A DNA stretch of 64,000 nucleotides from Imbricaverruca yamaguchii (Eukaryota > Arthropoda > Thecostraca > Neoverrucidae). Each line of letters begins with the position of its first letter. Position 1 is the stretch's first letter. The notes under the pieces are model-generated. The model saw nothing but the letters and a program-made list of their open reading frames with translations. It was not told the origin of the DNA and did no database searches. The stretch spans positions 882,001 to 946,000 of the forward strand of contig JAOTOL010001560.1 of assembly GCA_034440575.1 (NCBI GenBank). Direction: 5' to 3'. The translations under genes and the position numbers were made by a program. Positions 10,961 to 23,184 of the stretch are shown one piece after another.

Positions 10961-11790
10961 CACCACCCCGTCTCTCCAGTCAGATCCTCACACCCCGTCT
11001 CTGGGTGGCGGGATAGTAACCCCCTCTAAAATCCAAACTAAGCGTCGCACGAAAACGAAAGAGGTGTCATCGGAAAAGCTCGACGAGTAGGGCCCGCATC
11101 CACACCCCAAAACAATTTCCTCCAAAATTGACGTCACTAGTGGGGCTAGATTTTCACGACTTTCGCGACTTACATTATGTTTTTGGCTTTGGTAAATTCA
11201 TTTTGAGGGATGTTTGAAAAACAAAAATGATTTGGAAGCAGAAAAGGGACAGTGAAATGGACTAGGACTATAACATTCTTGCCTCTCCCCCCCCCCCCCA
11301 CAAAAAAAAAATTATTTCAAAATTTTGAGTTTTCAAGTTTTTTGGGGGGTTTTCCTTTTCTAATGGGTAGAGCAGACCGATAAACGTTGTTGGAAGTCAA
11401 CTTGCTTACTTTAGCCAGAATCTTCGATTTGAAACCTAAGAGGTAAATATGCAAAATTTATACGAAGTCAAAAATTGAAAAGAATGAAAGATTTATTTTG
11501 CCCGTCTTCTTGCATCTCTAAAGATAAGCAAACGCTGAAAGTTTCATTAAAATATCTGCATCCGTTAAAGTGTGACGACTGGTTGAACTTTTATTGGAGG
11601 TGACCTCACTTGACCTAGATGAATTCGTTAATCCTAGACGATCTGACGTCAAACGTTTGACAAAGCACGCCAATTTGGTGTGGGAAATGGTATACCGAAT
11701 TTCAAGGCGCGCTGCCCCGCGCCGTTCGTTCACCATCTGCACAAAAACCTTGGGGGGCGGCGGTTGAAGACCCTGTACGGCGCGGATTAA
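10957..11790 (+). mobile_element. R2 TTAA transposon, copy 1
   Basis: The element is 826 bp (10961-11786), flanked by TTAA at 10957-10960 and 11787-11790. It is the inverted counterpart of the 827-bp element at 13496-14322, sharing both ends and long interior stretches. Termini are weak inverted repeats related to TTAAYCCGYGCCGTC; the left end has decayed to CACCACCCCGTCT. It contains a variable poly-C tract near 11287. No transposase frame is present. It is inserted head-to-tail with R1 copy A at one shared TTAA. Confidence 0.82.
11601..11616 (-). promoter_or_regulatory. AGGTCA DR4 site in R2 copy 1
   Basis: TGACCT at 11601-11606 and 11611-11616 form, on the minus strand, two perfect AGGTCA half-sites with a 4-bp spacer. 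The same perfect DR4 lies in R2 copy 2. Confidence 0.45.
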
Positions 11791-12263
11791 GGTGTCCACA
11801 AAACAAGTTTTACACATTTTACCTCCATGAAGGAAGCACATGGGGTTAGGTTTGGTTCAGCTTGGTTAGATCAGGTGAGGTTAGGTTTTTCTTTCTGGTT
11901 GAAAAAAAATTGAAACTTTCTAAAATATATTTTCCCATTAAATTTATTTTCTGGAAGAACATATTTCGCTTACTTAGATTGTGGCCCATTTTAGTTCCTT
12001 TTTGAGATTAAAACAAAAAAAAATCCTTTGAACAACTTCTGACATGGAAGGTTAGGTAGTAAATTTATGTAGGAAGGCGTTTTATGAATCATTGGAATAT
12101 ACCCTTCGAATGCAATGTTTATGAATGTGACTGATACCGATAAGGACCACCCATTTTCTGTGCCATTGTTTACTTTTCTGTTTGTTGGTAAAGTAACACC
12201 AAAAAGAAGCTTCTGGTTTGATAAAAAGCAATGTTAAAAAATAAAATAAAAATGGAACAGAAC
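11791..12263. repeat. Dispersed repeat R3/R4, copy 2
   Basis: After the R2 end, about 11835-12065 matches 9225-9490, starting GGGGTTAGGTTTGGTT and ending CATGGAAGGTTAG. The segment 12100-12210 is an inverted, diverged match to about 9550-9700. On the minus strand a frame reads SFWCYF and HIHKHCI, similar to LWCHF and SIYKHCI read from 9560-9670; this may be shared DNA descent rather than coding. Confidence 0.5.
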
Positions 12264-13021
12264 CTAACACGCTCCCTGGACGGCCTAGAAAATTACGTGC
12301 ACTGGAGGGGGCAGATTCCGCTCCCCTAAAATCTCGTCTCCTATTACAGCTGGGGGAACTAAATTCGCTGGGTCGATGGATACGGCAGTGGACTCTATTG
12401 TGCGCCAATTGCATGCTCTTAGGTCAATATTTGTCAAGGTCAAATGAGGTTAAATGTCCAAATATTCTGGTTTTGCGTGAATTGGCTTGTCATTGTGATG
12501 GATCGCTGTGATTGCGTTCAAATGCTCCAAAAAGGACACGAATGATGTTTTGGACATATGCAATACAGATGATGCAATACCCATCATGCAATACAGATGC
12601 TAGACCAGGCATTTAACCTCAAGTCACCTATATAGCAGCACTTTATCAGGTCATTACTTGCTGCAGTTACCGGAACCGGGCCGCCCGTCCGACTGCTCCA
12701 TTGGTCGGCTCGGCGCAATTGGCACCGCAAAGAAAGGAGTAACCGCAAAGAAGTACATGAATACAGTATTGAAATGCTTAGGTACACAATGATAAGCAGT
12801 AGTTTTCAAGATGTGTATGGAGTAACATGCAAAGTGACATTAATGGCCTGACTGTCATTTGCATTGATGTCAACATTCCAGTTGACCAAGTTTGGTTCCA
12901 TTAACCAGTCATGAACTTGACCTGACTTGACCTCGCTGACCAAACATGACCAACATGTGCGAAAAACCGGAGGGGTGGGCGATTTCGCCCCCCCCCCCTC
13001 CGACTCCAGGGCGCGTGCTAA
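12264..13021 (-). mobile_element. R1 TTAA-type transposon, copy B (CTAA target)
   Basis: The element spans 12268-13017 (750 bp) and is inverted relative to copy A. It is bounded by CTAA at 12264-12267 and 13018-13021, a clean 4-bp direct duplication of a variant target. Inverted ends are CACGCTCCCTGGA and TCCAGGGCGCGTG. It is about 220 bp shorter than copies A and C, so it carries internal deletions, mainly near its right end. The CTAA duplication shows the four bases are target rather than part of the terminal repeat. Confidence 0.83.
12918..12942 (-). promoter_or_regulatory. AGGTCA-type half-sites (R1-B)
   Basis: Minus-strand AGGTCA half-sites lie at 12928-12933 and 12918-12923 with 4-bp spacing. 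A third hexamer with one mismatch lies 3 bp away at 12937-12942. The arrangement matches R1-A. Confidence 0.45.
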
Positions 13022-13491
13022 CCTAGCCTAACCTCCCATAGGAGATATAATCATGGATTGATCATCAAATTGGATATTTTGATAGATGGAAAACTTCGTT
13101 GTTCTTTTTGTGTAAATATAATTGTCTACACTAAGATGTCTAGGAATAAAATGTTCTGAAATCAAAGGTGCATATTGAAGTATATGTCTGTCAATATTTT
13201 CAAACTTCTCCTGAAGGAGTAGCTTCTGCCTCCAACCTCTCCTGTCTTGATCTTCTGTCTGCACCAGAAGTTGGCCCCAGCCCAGCCTCTGCCTGCTGAG
13301 ATCTAGAGTTTCACCACCCTAATGAGACTGAGATCAGCTTGCTTGCTGTTATTCCAAGCAAGGAATTCACATTAACAATTGTCTCAATAATGATTATCTT
13401 GGAGACAGCTGCTAATGTGGTCAGGTAAACAGCAGATCAGGGTTTTTCTACACTGTGGAAGGAGTAGGCATATAACATATATGCAACCGGT
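13022..13491. other. Spacer between R1-B and R2 copy 2
   Basis: It begins CCTAGCCTAACCTCCC, the reverse of the GGTTAGG motif in R3. The remainder is AT-rich with no gene seen. Confidence 0.4.
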
Positions 13492-14326
13492 TTAACCCGT
13501 CTCGTTTCAGGGGGTCTTCAACCGCCCCCTCAGGTTTTTCGCAGATAGGTGAAGAACGACGCGGGGCAGCGCACCCAAATTTGGCATACCTCTTCTACAT
13601 CAGTTTGGCATGCTGTTTAAAAATTGTGAAGTCCGGTCACCTAGGGTCAACGAGTTAGTCAAGGTCAAGTGAGGTCACCTCCAAAAAAAATCAACCAGTC
13701 GTCACGTTTTAACGGATACAGATATTTTAATGAAACTTTCAGCATTTGCTTATCTTTAGGAATGCATCAAAACGTACGAGTGGAATTGTTCCTTTTTTCG
13801 TTTTTGACTACATATAAATTTTGCGTATTTAACAATTGCAGTTCAAATAGGGGATTCTAGCTAAAGTAAGCATTTTTTATTATGGTAAGTTTACTTACAA
13901 CAACGTTTCTCTGTCTGCTCTACCCATTGGAATAGGAAAATTAAAGAAAACTTTAAAACTCAAAATTTTGGAATTTCAAGAAACAAATTTTAATTTTGGG
14001 GGCCAAAAAATTAAAGCCCTTGTCGATTTCCCTGTCCTTTTTCATTTCAAATATTTTTTTTAATATATCCCAAAATGAACTCCCGGAGCCAAAATCATAA
14101 GGTAAGTCCTGAAAAACCATGAAAATCTACCCCCCTGGTGACGTCACTTTTTGGGGAAAATTGTTTTGGGAGGTGGACTCGGACCCTACTCGCTGAGCGC
14201 TTTCCGGTGACACCTCTTTCGTTTTCGTGTGATGCTTAGGTTGGATTTTAGAGCGAGGGTTACTAACCGTCCCCCCCCCCCCGAGACGGGGTGTCAGGAT
14301 CTGACCGGAAAGACGGCGCGGATTAA
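13492..14326 (-). mobile_element. R2 TTAA transposon, copy 2
   Basis: The element is 827 bp (13496-14322), flanked by TTAA at 13492-13495 and 14323-14326. It is inverted relative to copy 1 and nearly the same length. Left end CCCGTCTCG is followed by GGGTCTTCAACCGCC, which copy 1 has at its opposite end. The right end reads GACGGCGCGGA before TTAA. It has a 14-nt poly-C tract near 14268. No coding potential remains. Confidence 0.85.
13662..13677 (+). promoter_or_regulatory. AGGTCA DR4 site in R2 copy 2
   Basis: AGGTCA at 13662-13667 and 13672-13677 with spacer AGTG form a perfect DR4, equivalent to that in copy 1. Confidence 0.45.
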
Positions 14327-14382
14327 TGGTTATAGCTTACAATGCAATGGATTGACAACTGTTCCACACTTTTTTCTTTTTT

Positions 14383-14658
14383 CCTTCAACAAAGGTAAGC
14401 CTGTTGCCGAGGACAAAAAAAAATATGGCATAAATTATGGTGAATTTATACTGCAGTGCATTTGCCAACATTGCTATTAAACCAAAAATAATGGCAGGAT
14501 GGGTCGCCCTCCAAATCCATTCCAACCTCATGGAAATCCTAGGCACGCCATTGGGGAGAGGGACGGGAGCTGACACCCAAATCCGAAAGTTCCCCCCCCC
14601 AAACCGGTGGGCTAGATCCGCCAGTGTATATATATATCTACATAATGTATGTATGTGT

Positions 14659-14689
<31 letters not shown>

Positions 14690-14706
14690 CGTGTGTGTGC
14701 GTGTGC

Positions 14707-14762
<56 letters not shown>

Positions 14763-14990
14763 CGTTTGTGTTACTCATTTTGTTGCGGTCCCCGCACTGA
14801 CATTGATTAGTTAGTTTTTGTTTTGGTATTCTCGTTGATTGCTGGGTGTGCCCAAGGCTCCAAGAAAACTATCAGATAAGGTATCATATAAGCTATAGGT
14901 TGCGTAGTGCGCGTCGGTGGACCACCGCTCTGCAGTTGGACGGTGACACGCCTGCTGAACGAAGTTGTCATTCTGATGTAATTGCTATTT
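14383..14990. repeat. Duplicated ~610-bp segment, copy 1
   Basis: This segment matches 17638-18251 almost base for base outside its GT tract. It begins CCTTCAACAAAGGTAAGCC and ends GATGTAATTGCTATTT. Only a few substitutions separate the copies, so the duplication is recent. A minus-strand frame is shared by both copies with one residue difference but resembles no protein I know. The segment starts 57 bp after R2 copy 2. Confidence 0.92.
14648..14769. repeat. GT microsatellite in copy 1
   Basis: An interrupted (GT)n tract of about 120 bp with GC interruptions. The matching tract at 17907-18017 differs in length and interruptions, as expected of replication slippage after duplication. Confidence 0.95.
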
Positions 14991-15518
14991 GGACGGAGTG
15001 CATAATCTCCTCATTTGCATTAATACTGTGGATTATTACATTGGATTGCTCTCAGCGATGATCTGCCACATAATGGGTTGTTTTGCATATTACGAGTGAA
15101 CGGGTGGTGGTGTTTGGCTAACAATATGGCAAGCGATAAAATCCATGAAGCTTGGTCGCGGTTGAGTATCACCTGCCGGTGTCGTATCGAACGTGAGGTT
15201 GTCAGAAGCCGTTGGTTTTGATGTACTTCTGATTTTTCGCCGCACTGGAAGCGCGTCGCTCTAGTTTACAGCACCTGTATGTACCACAGACTCCTCTGTT
15301 CCTTCAGAGTCCACTGGTGTCAGTTTCATAAATACCCACGGCGAATTGGTGGTGTTAGCATTCGTAAACTTATTGGGCCTGAATTCTGCGTTAGTGGCGC
15401 CATCTATTCATGCGAATATCAACTTCTACTCAAGCTCATCTCTCATCTCCATTTTTATTTCGCTGGTATACTCAATAGGCCTATTGGATAGGTCTATAGG
15501 CCAGTTTGTAAACTTTTT
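14991..15518. other. Intergenic, no gene seen
   Basis: Unique-looking sequence without a convincing open frame. Confidence 0.5.
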
Positions 15519-16479
<961 letters not shown>

Positions 16480-17033
16480 CCATGTTGTACGGTATCAGAG
16501 GTACACCATGCTGCAAGGTATCAGAGGTACATCATGTTGAAGGTATCAGAGGTGCACAATGTTGCATGATAGCAGTGGCACACTATGTTGCAGGGTATCA
16601 GGGGTGCAACATGCTGCAGGGTATCGGGGTACATCATGTTTAACGGTATCACCGGTGCAACATGTTGAAAGGTATCAGTGGTATCCCATGTTGCAGGATA
16701 CCATGAGTACATCATGTCTTATGGTATAAGTGGTACACCATATTACAGGGTATCATGGGTACAAGATGTTACAGGGCATCAATGGTACGCCACGTTGTAG
16801 GGTATCGGGGGTACATTATGTTGCAGTGTGTAAAGGGTACACTATGTTGCAGTATATCAGGGGTACACTATGTTCCAGGGTATCAGGGGTGCAGCGTGCT
16901 GCAGGGTATCATGGGTACACTATGCATCATGATACCAAGGGTACAACGATGTTGCATGATATCAGGCGCACGCCATGCTGCAATGTATCAAGGGTACATG
17001 ACATTGCAAGGTATCAGGGGTACACTATGTTGC
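16480..17033. repeat. 26-bp minisatellite, about 21 units
   Basis: Units resemble GGTATCAGGGGTACACTATG followed by TTGCAG. The spacing is 26 bp: the plus-strand translation repeats only every 26 residues because the frame rotates. Units differ at several sites, so the array is moderately old. Open frames of 141 and 157 residues here are by-products. Confidence 0.9.
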
Positions 17034-17617
17034 CCCTCTGGGCGAATTTCGCAGCCTCTGGGAGCCGTCCAGAAACAAAGAGCGCGCCAGAACTCTGGTG
17101 CTCCAGGGTCAGGTGCTCCGGGTCCCGCAACAGGGAGGGCTCCGAGACTCCGGGACTCCCTTACAGGCGCAGGCATGTGAACGTTGTGAACTGCTTCGTG
17201 TGAGGAATCTGTCTGTGCTAATAATCTCTTCCACCACCAAAAATATATTCATTATCTATGTTGTACCGGCATTCAATCCCGTACGACACTTACGTAGTAC
17301 ACATTGTCTTATAAACACGAACATTTTTCAGTGGTTTTGTAGCAAACTCCGATGTGCAGCAAATCATCTCGCTACACCACATTGTAATGCGGCGCAGGCA
17401 CCAGAAACCGTACAATGCAAGGTACGGTTTCGAGTACTTTTGATAATACCAATAATATTATTTTAGCTACTCATTCTACTTTATCCCGTGATGGCCACAC
17501 CTATACGAGGTACGTTCTCTAACGTTCCCATTTCAGCCAGTACCTACGTCGACAGTGACAGTGCATTCTGGCAGTGGGTTTTGTCGAGTGTGGGTGAAGG
17601 CGGGCGGTGTATGGAGG
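17034..17617. other. Intergenic, no gene seen
   Basis: Unique-looking sequence. The left part (17040-17170) is GC-rich; the rest is mixed with no clear feature. Confidence 0.5.
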
Positions 17618-17919
17618 GCTGGATGGTCAAAGGTAAGCCTTCAACAAAGGTAAGCCTGTTGCCGAGGACAAAAAAAAATATGGCATAAATCATGGTGAAT
17701 TTATACTGCAGTGCATTTGCCAACATTGCTATTAAACCAAAAATAATGGCAGGATGGGTCGCCCTCCAAATCCATTCCAACCTCATGGAAATCCTAGGCA
17801 CGCCATTGGGGAGAGGGACGGGAGCTGACACCCAAATCCGAAAGTTCCCCCCCCCCCCCCCAAACCGGTGGGCTAGATCCGCCAGTGTATATATATATCT
17901 ACATAATGTATGTATGTGT

Positions 17920-17961
<42 letters not shown>

Positions 17962-17965
17962 GTGT

Positions 17966-18010
<45 letters not shown>

Positions 18011-18292
18011 CGTTTGTGTATACCTGCATTCTTGATTACAGGTCACCACAGCACTGACATTGATTAGTTCAGTTTTTTGTTTTGGTATTCTCGTTGATTG
18101 CTGGGTGTGCCCCAAGGCTCCAAGAAAAACTATCAGATAAGGTATCATATAAGCTATAGGTTGCGTAGTGCGCGTCGGTGGACCACCGCTCTGCAGTTGG
18201 ACGGTGACACGCCTGCTGAACGAAGTTGTCATTCTGATGTAATTGCTATTTACGCCATAGCTAAAGATACGCCATTGAGAGCTGGATGGTCA
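17618..18292. mobile_element. Duplicated segment copy 2 flanked by a 12-bp repeat
   Basis: The part shared with 14383-14990 is 17638-18251. Outside it, GCTGGATGGTCA occurs exactly at 17618-17629 and 18281-18292, bracketing a 651-bp interval. A 12-bp flanking direct repeat looks like a target-site duplication, suggesting copy 2 arrived by insertion. There is no poly-A tail or terminal inverted repeat, and 29 bp inside the right flank are not shared with copy 1, so the mechanism is unclear. It could be an unrecognised mobile element or a repair-mediated insertion. Confidence 0.6.
17907..18017. repeat. GT microsatellite in copy 2
   Basis: An interrupted (GT)n tract of about 110 bp, the counterpart of 14648-14769. 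Confidence 0.95.
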
Positions 18293-20372
18293 CCACATAG
18301 TTGTGCAGCCGCTGATGCTCAAAACTGGGTCAGCCATTGATCGCCCTCCGCCCCCCCCATCCCCACCCCCGCCAGGGACTGCAAGTCCTCATGTTTGGCA
18401 GACAGAACGTTGCCGTTTTTGTCGTCGACCGTGGCTCGTTGTTGCATCCCATCCCTCCCGCTTCCCTCCCTCTCCCCTCCCTCTCCCCCCCCCCCCTCCA
18501 CCGTGCCCCATTTGATTCATGAGCATGAATCGAGCAGGCGTCGGCCTGGTGAGTGTTTTTAGACAGCGAGGTCGGTGACATCTCTGAAAGCTATCTCCAC
18601 AGATGCCTCCGTAGAACTGCAGTTTGTTTTTCCACAAGTGTTAAAACATGTTTTATTTTATTGAAGTTGTACGCACGACCAAAGCGAACCTTTAAAGCGC
18701 TCGGGGCGAACCAGCAATACCTGTGCAATTTCGTGGTAAGACGGCGCCTTTGAGCATAACTGTAGCCAAAGGGGATGGAAAGGACCTCCCTTCCCGTTTT
18801 CAAACCGGACTGGATTTCCACGAATGGGTGCAGGCATGAGATACGGCGACGCTTCAGTCCCGTTTGAAAACGTGAGAACGGGATGTATTTCCTCTGGTAT
18901 CTCGCTCTCCTAACGATGCAGATAAAAGCATTGATGCTTTTTAAATATGCTCCCACATTTACGACTTGCATATATGAATGGAAACGACGAAGGGCTGTAA
19001 CATCAAAGCAATTCAGACTTTTTTTAGTAGGAAATTTCACAGGCAAAATGAGTTGTCCGAAATATATCTTCGTCTATTGAACCAATACGAGGTTTCGCTG
19101 AGAATAAAACGGCGGTTCTGTAATCAAGCATGCTGAGCACCTGTAACACAAATGCTAGATGGTTCCGTTAGATTACAGTCAGGTGACAAAACTGAGAAAT
19201 TTACATATCTCAAGGCATCGTGTATCAGTGACAAAAGCCAATCCATGGACAGTTCTACTCCGGCTATCTTTAGCTATAGCCGGCCCATGGACACCTCTAC
19301 TTTGGGCTTTCTTCACTAAAGTCGATCTGTGTACACTGCTACTTCCCATTGACACCACACTGTATCGAATATATGACAGCCCGATCGAAAGGAGGCATGA
19401 GATGAGACAGGATGGTTTTAAACAAGGAAATTCGATAGTGAAATGATAGTCGGAATCACGAATATACCATCGGAATTACACATCGAGTGGTAACTTATGG
19501 CATTGGCGAATCAAATAACCGATTAGTGTCTCACCCAGGTAGCAAAAGATACCACTTGTTACTCATCGCCCACGTTTTCCCGTTTCCAGCAATGTGCAGA
19601 CATCGACTGATGCGGTGTCCCGGATGCGGCGGTACCCCAGCACAGGGAAGCCCCCGCCCCGCCAGCACCATCCGGCACGGGGTGGTTTTTCTTCCGACCC
19701 GATCGGTGTCTGCAGCACCATCGCATGCGGCGGCCGCGGTACCGACCTCAGTTGTGCGCCAACTCGCCGCCTGCGCCCCGGCTCAATACCCACAGGTCAT
19801 CAGCGCCGGTACCCCTTCCCCTCCCCTCCCCTGCCCCCTGCCCGGCCGATGTGGAGCGGCTGACGGCGCATCTGTGTCAGCCGTTTTTGCGCCGCTGCCA
19901 GTGACGCATGGCCCATCTCATGGCGTCACAGAGAGCTGCCGGCACAGGGAGCGCCGCTCCCCGCCCCGTCCCCTTTGTGTCCGAGTGACCCAGTTGCCGG
20001 GTCGCCAGCTGCAAGAAGAGCAATATCCGCTGCTGCGGGCAAAAAGGTGGCCGGTTTTTGCGCGGCGCAGTAACAAGCTCAGCTATACCCCGGTCGATAC
20101 GGAGGCGCCTCACCTCACACAGACACATCGCAGACGTTCAGCAGCGCCGACACATGCGCCAGCATCGAGTCGAGGAGTGCACATTCGGCCTTGAGGCAAC
20201 TTAAAGTCTGACTTAAACAGCCACGCCGGGGTCCGCGCCGCGAAACAAAACACAGCTGTCGACAGTGAACGCACTGACAAAGTGCCTGAGGGCTTTGTTT
20301 TTGGTAATTAATAAAAAACGATAACACGAAATGCACCGTGGAATATGTTATTACTGTACAGGCAAACATTAG
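18293..20372. other. Intergenic with GC-rich block, no gene seen
   Basis: Contains pyrimidine-rich CCTCCC-type sequence at 18420-18500 and a CpG-rich block at about 19600-20230. Open frames up to 235 residues are present in the GC-rich block, as expected from low stop-codon frequency. None resembles a known protein. Confidence 0.45.
18795..18872. repeat. Inverted repeat, 18-bp arms
   Basis: CGTTTTCAAACCGGACTG at 18795-18812 pairs with 18855-18872 with one mismatch across a 42-bp loop. No flanking target duplication was seen. Confidence 0.7.
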
Positions 20373-20475
20373 CTTGCGTCCTGGAAGGCGTCTGAAAATT
20401 GCTGGCGCACTGGGGGGAGGTTCCCCCCTAAGATCTCTGCTTTTGTTATATCCTTAAGTTCGCATTGGTTTCATG
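20369..20475 (-). mobile_element. R1 terminal fragment, copy D
   Basis: TTAG (20369-20372) is followed by CTTGCGTCCTGGAAGG, a decayed R1 terminus. About 85 bp of R1-like sequence then matches the left ends of copies B and C, including CTGAAAATT and CCCCCCTAAGATCT. The rest of the element is absent and no partner end was found. Confidence 0.7.
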
Positions 20476-20703
20476 CCGCCCGATCCCGCCGTTTTGTTGG
20501 CGTGTTGTGCTGTTGTAACTGTGACCACTGACTGGATGGCGGCGCTCCCTGTGTCGGCCCGTCCTGGCGGCACTTGACTCTGCCGTCGTATCGTCCGGTC
20601 CCACTGTCCTGTTGGCGTGTTTTGCTGCTGCCGCTGTGACCAGGGACAGACAAGCTGTGCTTCTTACGATGGCCCGTCCTCGCGGCACTTGACACTGCTA
20701 CCG
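20474..20703. repeat. 115-bp tandem duplication
   Basis: TTGGCGTGTT at about 20497 and 20612, and GGCACTTGAC ending the first and second copies, are each exactly 115 bp apart. The copies are moderately diverged. The left copy abuts the R1 fragment. Confidence 0.75.
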
Positions 20704-22175
20704 GCTCTGGTACTGCTATGAAACAGGTGTGGCGTATGCCACTTCATTGTTCCTTATGAGGCCTATGATCATTGGTTTGAAAGAACGATATGCAAAGTCT
20801 CTGCTCCACGAACTTCGATTGTGATCCTTCATTCATGCTCTGAATCGGAAGCAGCACATAAGCCGACTAGGTCGACTACGCGGACGTGTAGGAGCGTTTT
20901 GAATCATCCAGATCTAGTTCTGAACGCATTGTTAGGGAATGCCGCCAATACATGCCTGACCGCTTTTACCACCCCATGTCTGGCCGCTTTCTGATCAGTC
21001 CTTCCGCCGAATGTAACCTCCGAACTAGAGTGAAATTTTGCATACTTTTGGGATGGGTCAACCCCCGCTTACGACTGGCATGAGCCCACCTCCCACAATC
21101 CATATTTTAACGTGTGGTGCTAATAGGGTCTCTCGACTGAAGACCTTCATGTTACCTCCAGGCATTGCGTCCCCCAAATCGTTTTGTGGAAGTTCCACCC
21201 ATGTTGCTGAGCTGGTACGGAGGTTCACATATGCCCCATAAAAGGGATGTCTGCTTCTCACGTGCTCCCTATGGTCCTGTCGATCTTAAAAAAAAGAAAC
21301 GATTATCCCCTTCCTTGCCTCCTATATCAGGGGCACTGCCGCATATAGATGGGTTAAAAGGTCTTTCGGTCAATTAATTTTGGTATGCAGCACCATAAGC
21401 CCAATGCTAAATTTGATGTAAATTGAGGGACTCGACCCCCCGCCTGATTCCACATGGCGACGACCACACTACAGATACGTCCTTGCTGCATTTCGCCGCG
21501 GTAAGATGCTAATCCTCTGCCATATTTGACCTGTCCTACCCCGCTTTGTACGTTCTTCCGGGTATAATATGTGTATAAAAGGTATTGGAGATCCCTTCCG
21601 GGACTATGACGCTCTAGTTTTGCACCTGCATCTCTTGATTCCTCATTTTATCCCCCGTACTATGCATACGCTGCGTATATTCGACAGTGGGCGGTGCATG
21701 ACCAACGCAGTCGACACGCCCCTAAATTCCAATAACCAACTAACCGTATATTCGACAGCATGTTAGCGGCTTTGCCCGTATTAAGTGTGTACCCCTGATG
21801 ACGCCATATAAGGACCTGCGCAGAAGGGTGCGCAGTAGGGATGACACCACCTCGTATATATCGCCTTGGAAGAGACCTTGTCGATCGACCGAAGCTGCCC
21901 TCTGTTGGCAACTCGTGGAGACACATGGCGGGCCACTAAAGATGGCGCGACCGACTGGAGCACAGTTCACGCGCTGGATGTGTCGCCGTGCAACATAGCC
22001 CTTGAAGACAGATTTTGAATACCATATGTTTACTATTGATATGCAAGTCGTAGAAAATCATGGCTCAAAGAGGAGGCCTAATTCTGGGTGAAGAAAGCAG
22101 GATTTGAAAAGTTGAAACAATACAGCGTATTATCAAAGGCATCACAACGGAGCGCAATTGAGTCTTGTGGGATTG
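20704..22175. other. Intergenic, no gene seen
   Basis: Mixed-composition sequence. Open frames of 60-88 residues cluster at 21660-21998 on both strands but match nothing I recognise. Confidence 0.5.
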
Positions 22176-22235
22176 GCCGTTTGTTTGTTTATTGGGTGGT
22201 TCACGACTCACTTTATGCACATCCACGGTTAATGG
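22176..22235 (-). mobile_element. SINE S3 3'-tail fragment
   Basis: Read on the minus strand, this matches the last ~60 bp of the S3 SINE at 23413-23597, including GTGCATAAAGTG, TCGTGAACCA and CAATAAACAAACAAAC. The tRNA-like head is absent, so this is a 5'-truncated copy. No target duplication was identified. Confidence 0.8.
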
Positions 22236-23105
22236 AATTGGACATTAGCTCCTACCAATCCGCACATATGCAACACCCCGAGGTACATCCAGATGCAGAC
22301 CCAGGGGAGCACAGGCATCATGTAAGCATGTGCCCCCCCCCCCCTCCACGTTCATGAAGATGCGATGCCATCTTTACTTGAATAAACGTACAAGACCTCC
22401 AGGATGTTCAAGTGCACCCCTACACACTTACATTTTTAAGCCGAGGGAACCCTCTGAGTAGAAAACGGGACCCTACAGGTCGCTCGAATCCATAAAACTT
22501 TCTTCAACCGAAGACACCCCTCCAAAAACAATCGAGTGCTCCTCCCCTCCCTCTTGAAATTGTATCTTCAGTGGCGCCACTTCAGACGAGTGCCTGTCCC
22601 CCTCCACATCGAAGTTATTGCATCACCCCGGGACAGATCCAGGAATTTGCATTATGCAACAGTATGCGAACTTTGGTTTCGTCCTTGTTGGCAGCCATCG
22701 AATATGTGGCAATGCAATTTTCATCACAGGAAAAATTTATCTGATTACCTATGCCACTCCCACTCAGCACATCCACGATAGTTTCGGTGAACCACAATTT
22801 CATCGTTGTATATGTTATTGTTTTGTTACCAGCCGCCTTGCGTATACACCAAACCTAGAGTACGACGTATTGTCGGGAAGAGTTGTTGAGCATTAATGTG
22901 GTAATGCGAACCCTTGGTCAGAACCAGACTCAACTCTGAAGCGGCGATTACAGTTTGTTATCTAGCCGGAAGGCCATACATTGGCCGTGTTGATGCGATG
23001 CATTAGCCGTTACCATGGAAACATAAATTCAACACTTCACTTTAATGAACCTTTGTCCATGCATGAAGAAGCGTTTCGGTGACCTATTCAGTCACCTTTT
23101 ATCCC
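22236..23105. other. Intergenic, no gene seen
   Basis: Contains a poly-C run near 22333. No supported coding or RNA feature. Confidence 0.5.
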
Positions 23106-23184
23106 AGGCCACTCTTCCCCATCATGGAGCCAATTTGTGGCCTCCTCAGCCACAGATTGGATTCATGATGGGGAAGAGTGGTCT
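23106..23184 (+). other. Near-perfect 36-bp hairpin fused to a SINE head
   Basis: An outer 18-bp stem pairs 23109-23126 exactly with 23164-23181. Pairing continues inward through 23130-23141 with 23149-23160 (one G-T), leaving a 7-nt loop. In all there is one internal mismatch and few wobbles. The 3' arm (GGGGAAGAGTGG) is the first bases of the S1 SINE that follows. The 5' arm is therefore an inverted copy of the SINE head plus its flank. It resembles a microRNA-type foldback in shape, but nothing shows processing. Confidence 0.85.

Noticed and set aside
9235..13036. GGTTAGG runs as interstitial telomere repeats
   Set aside because: The motifs are short, irregular and part of the R3 repeat rather than tandem TTAGG arrays.
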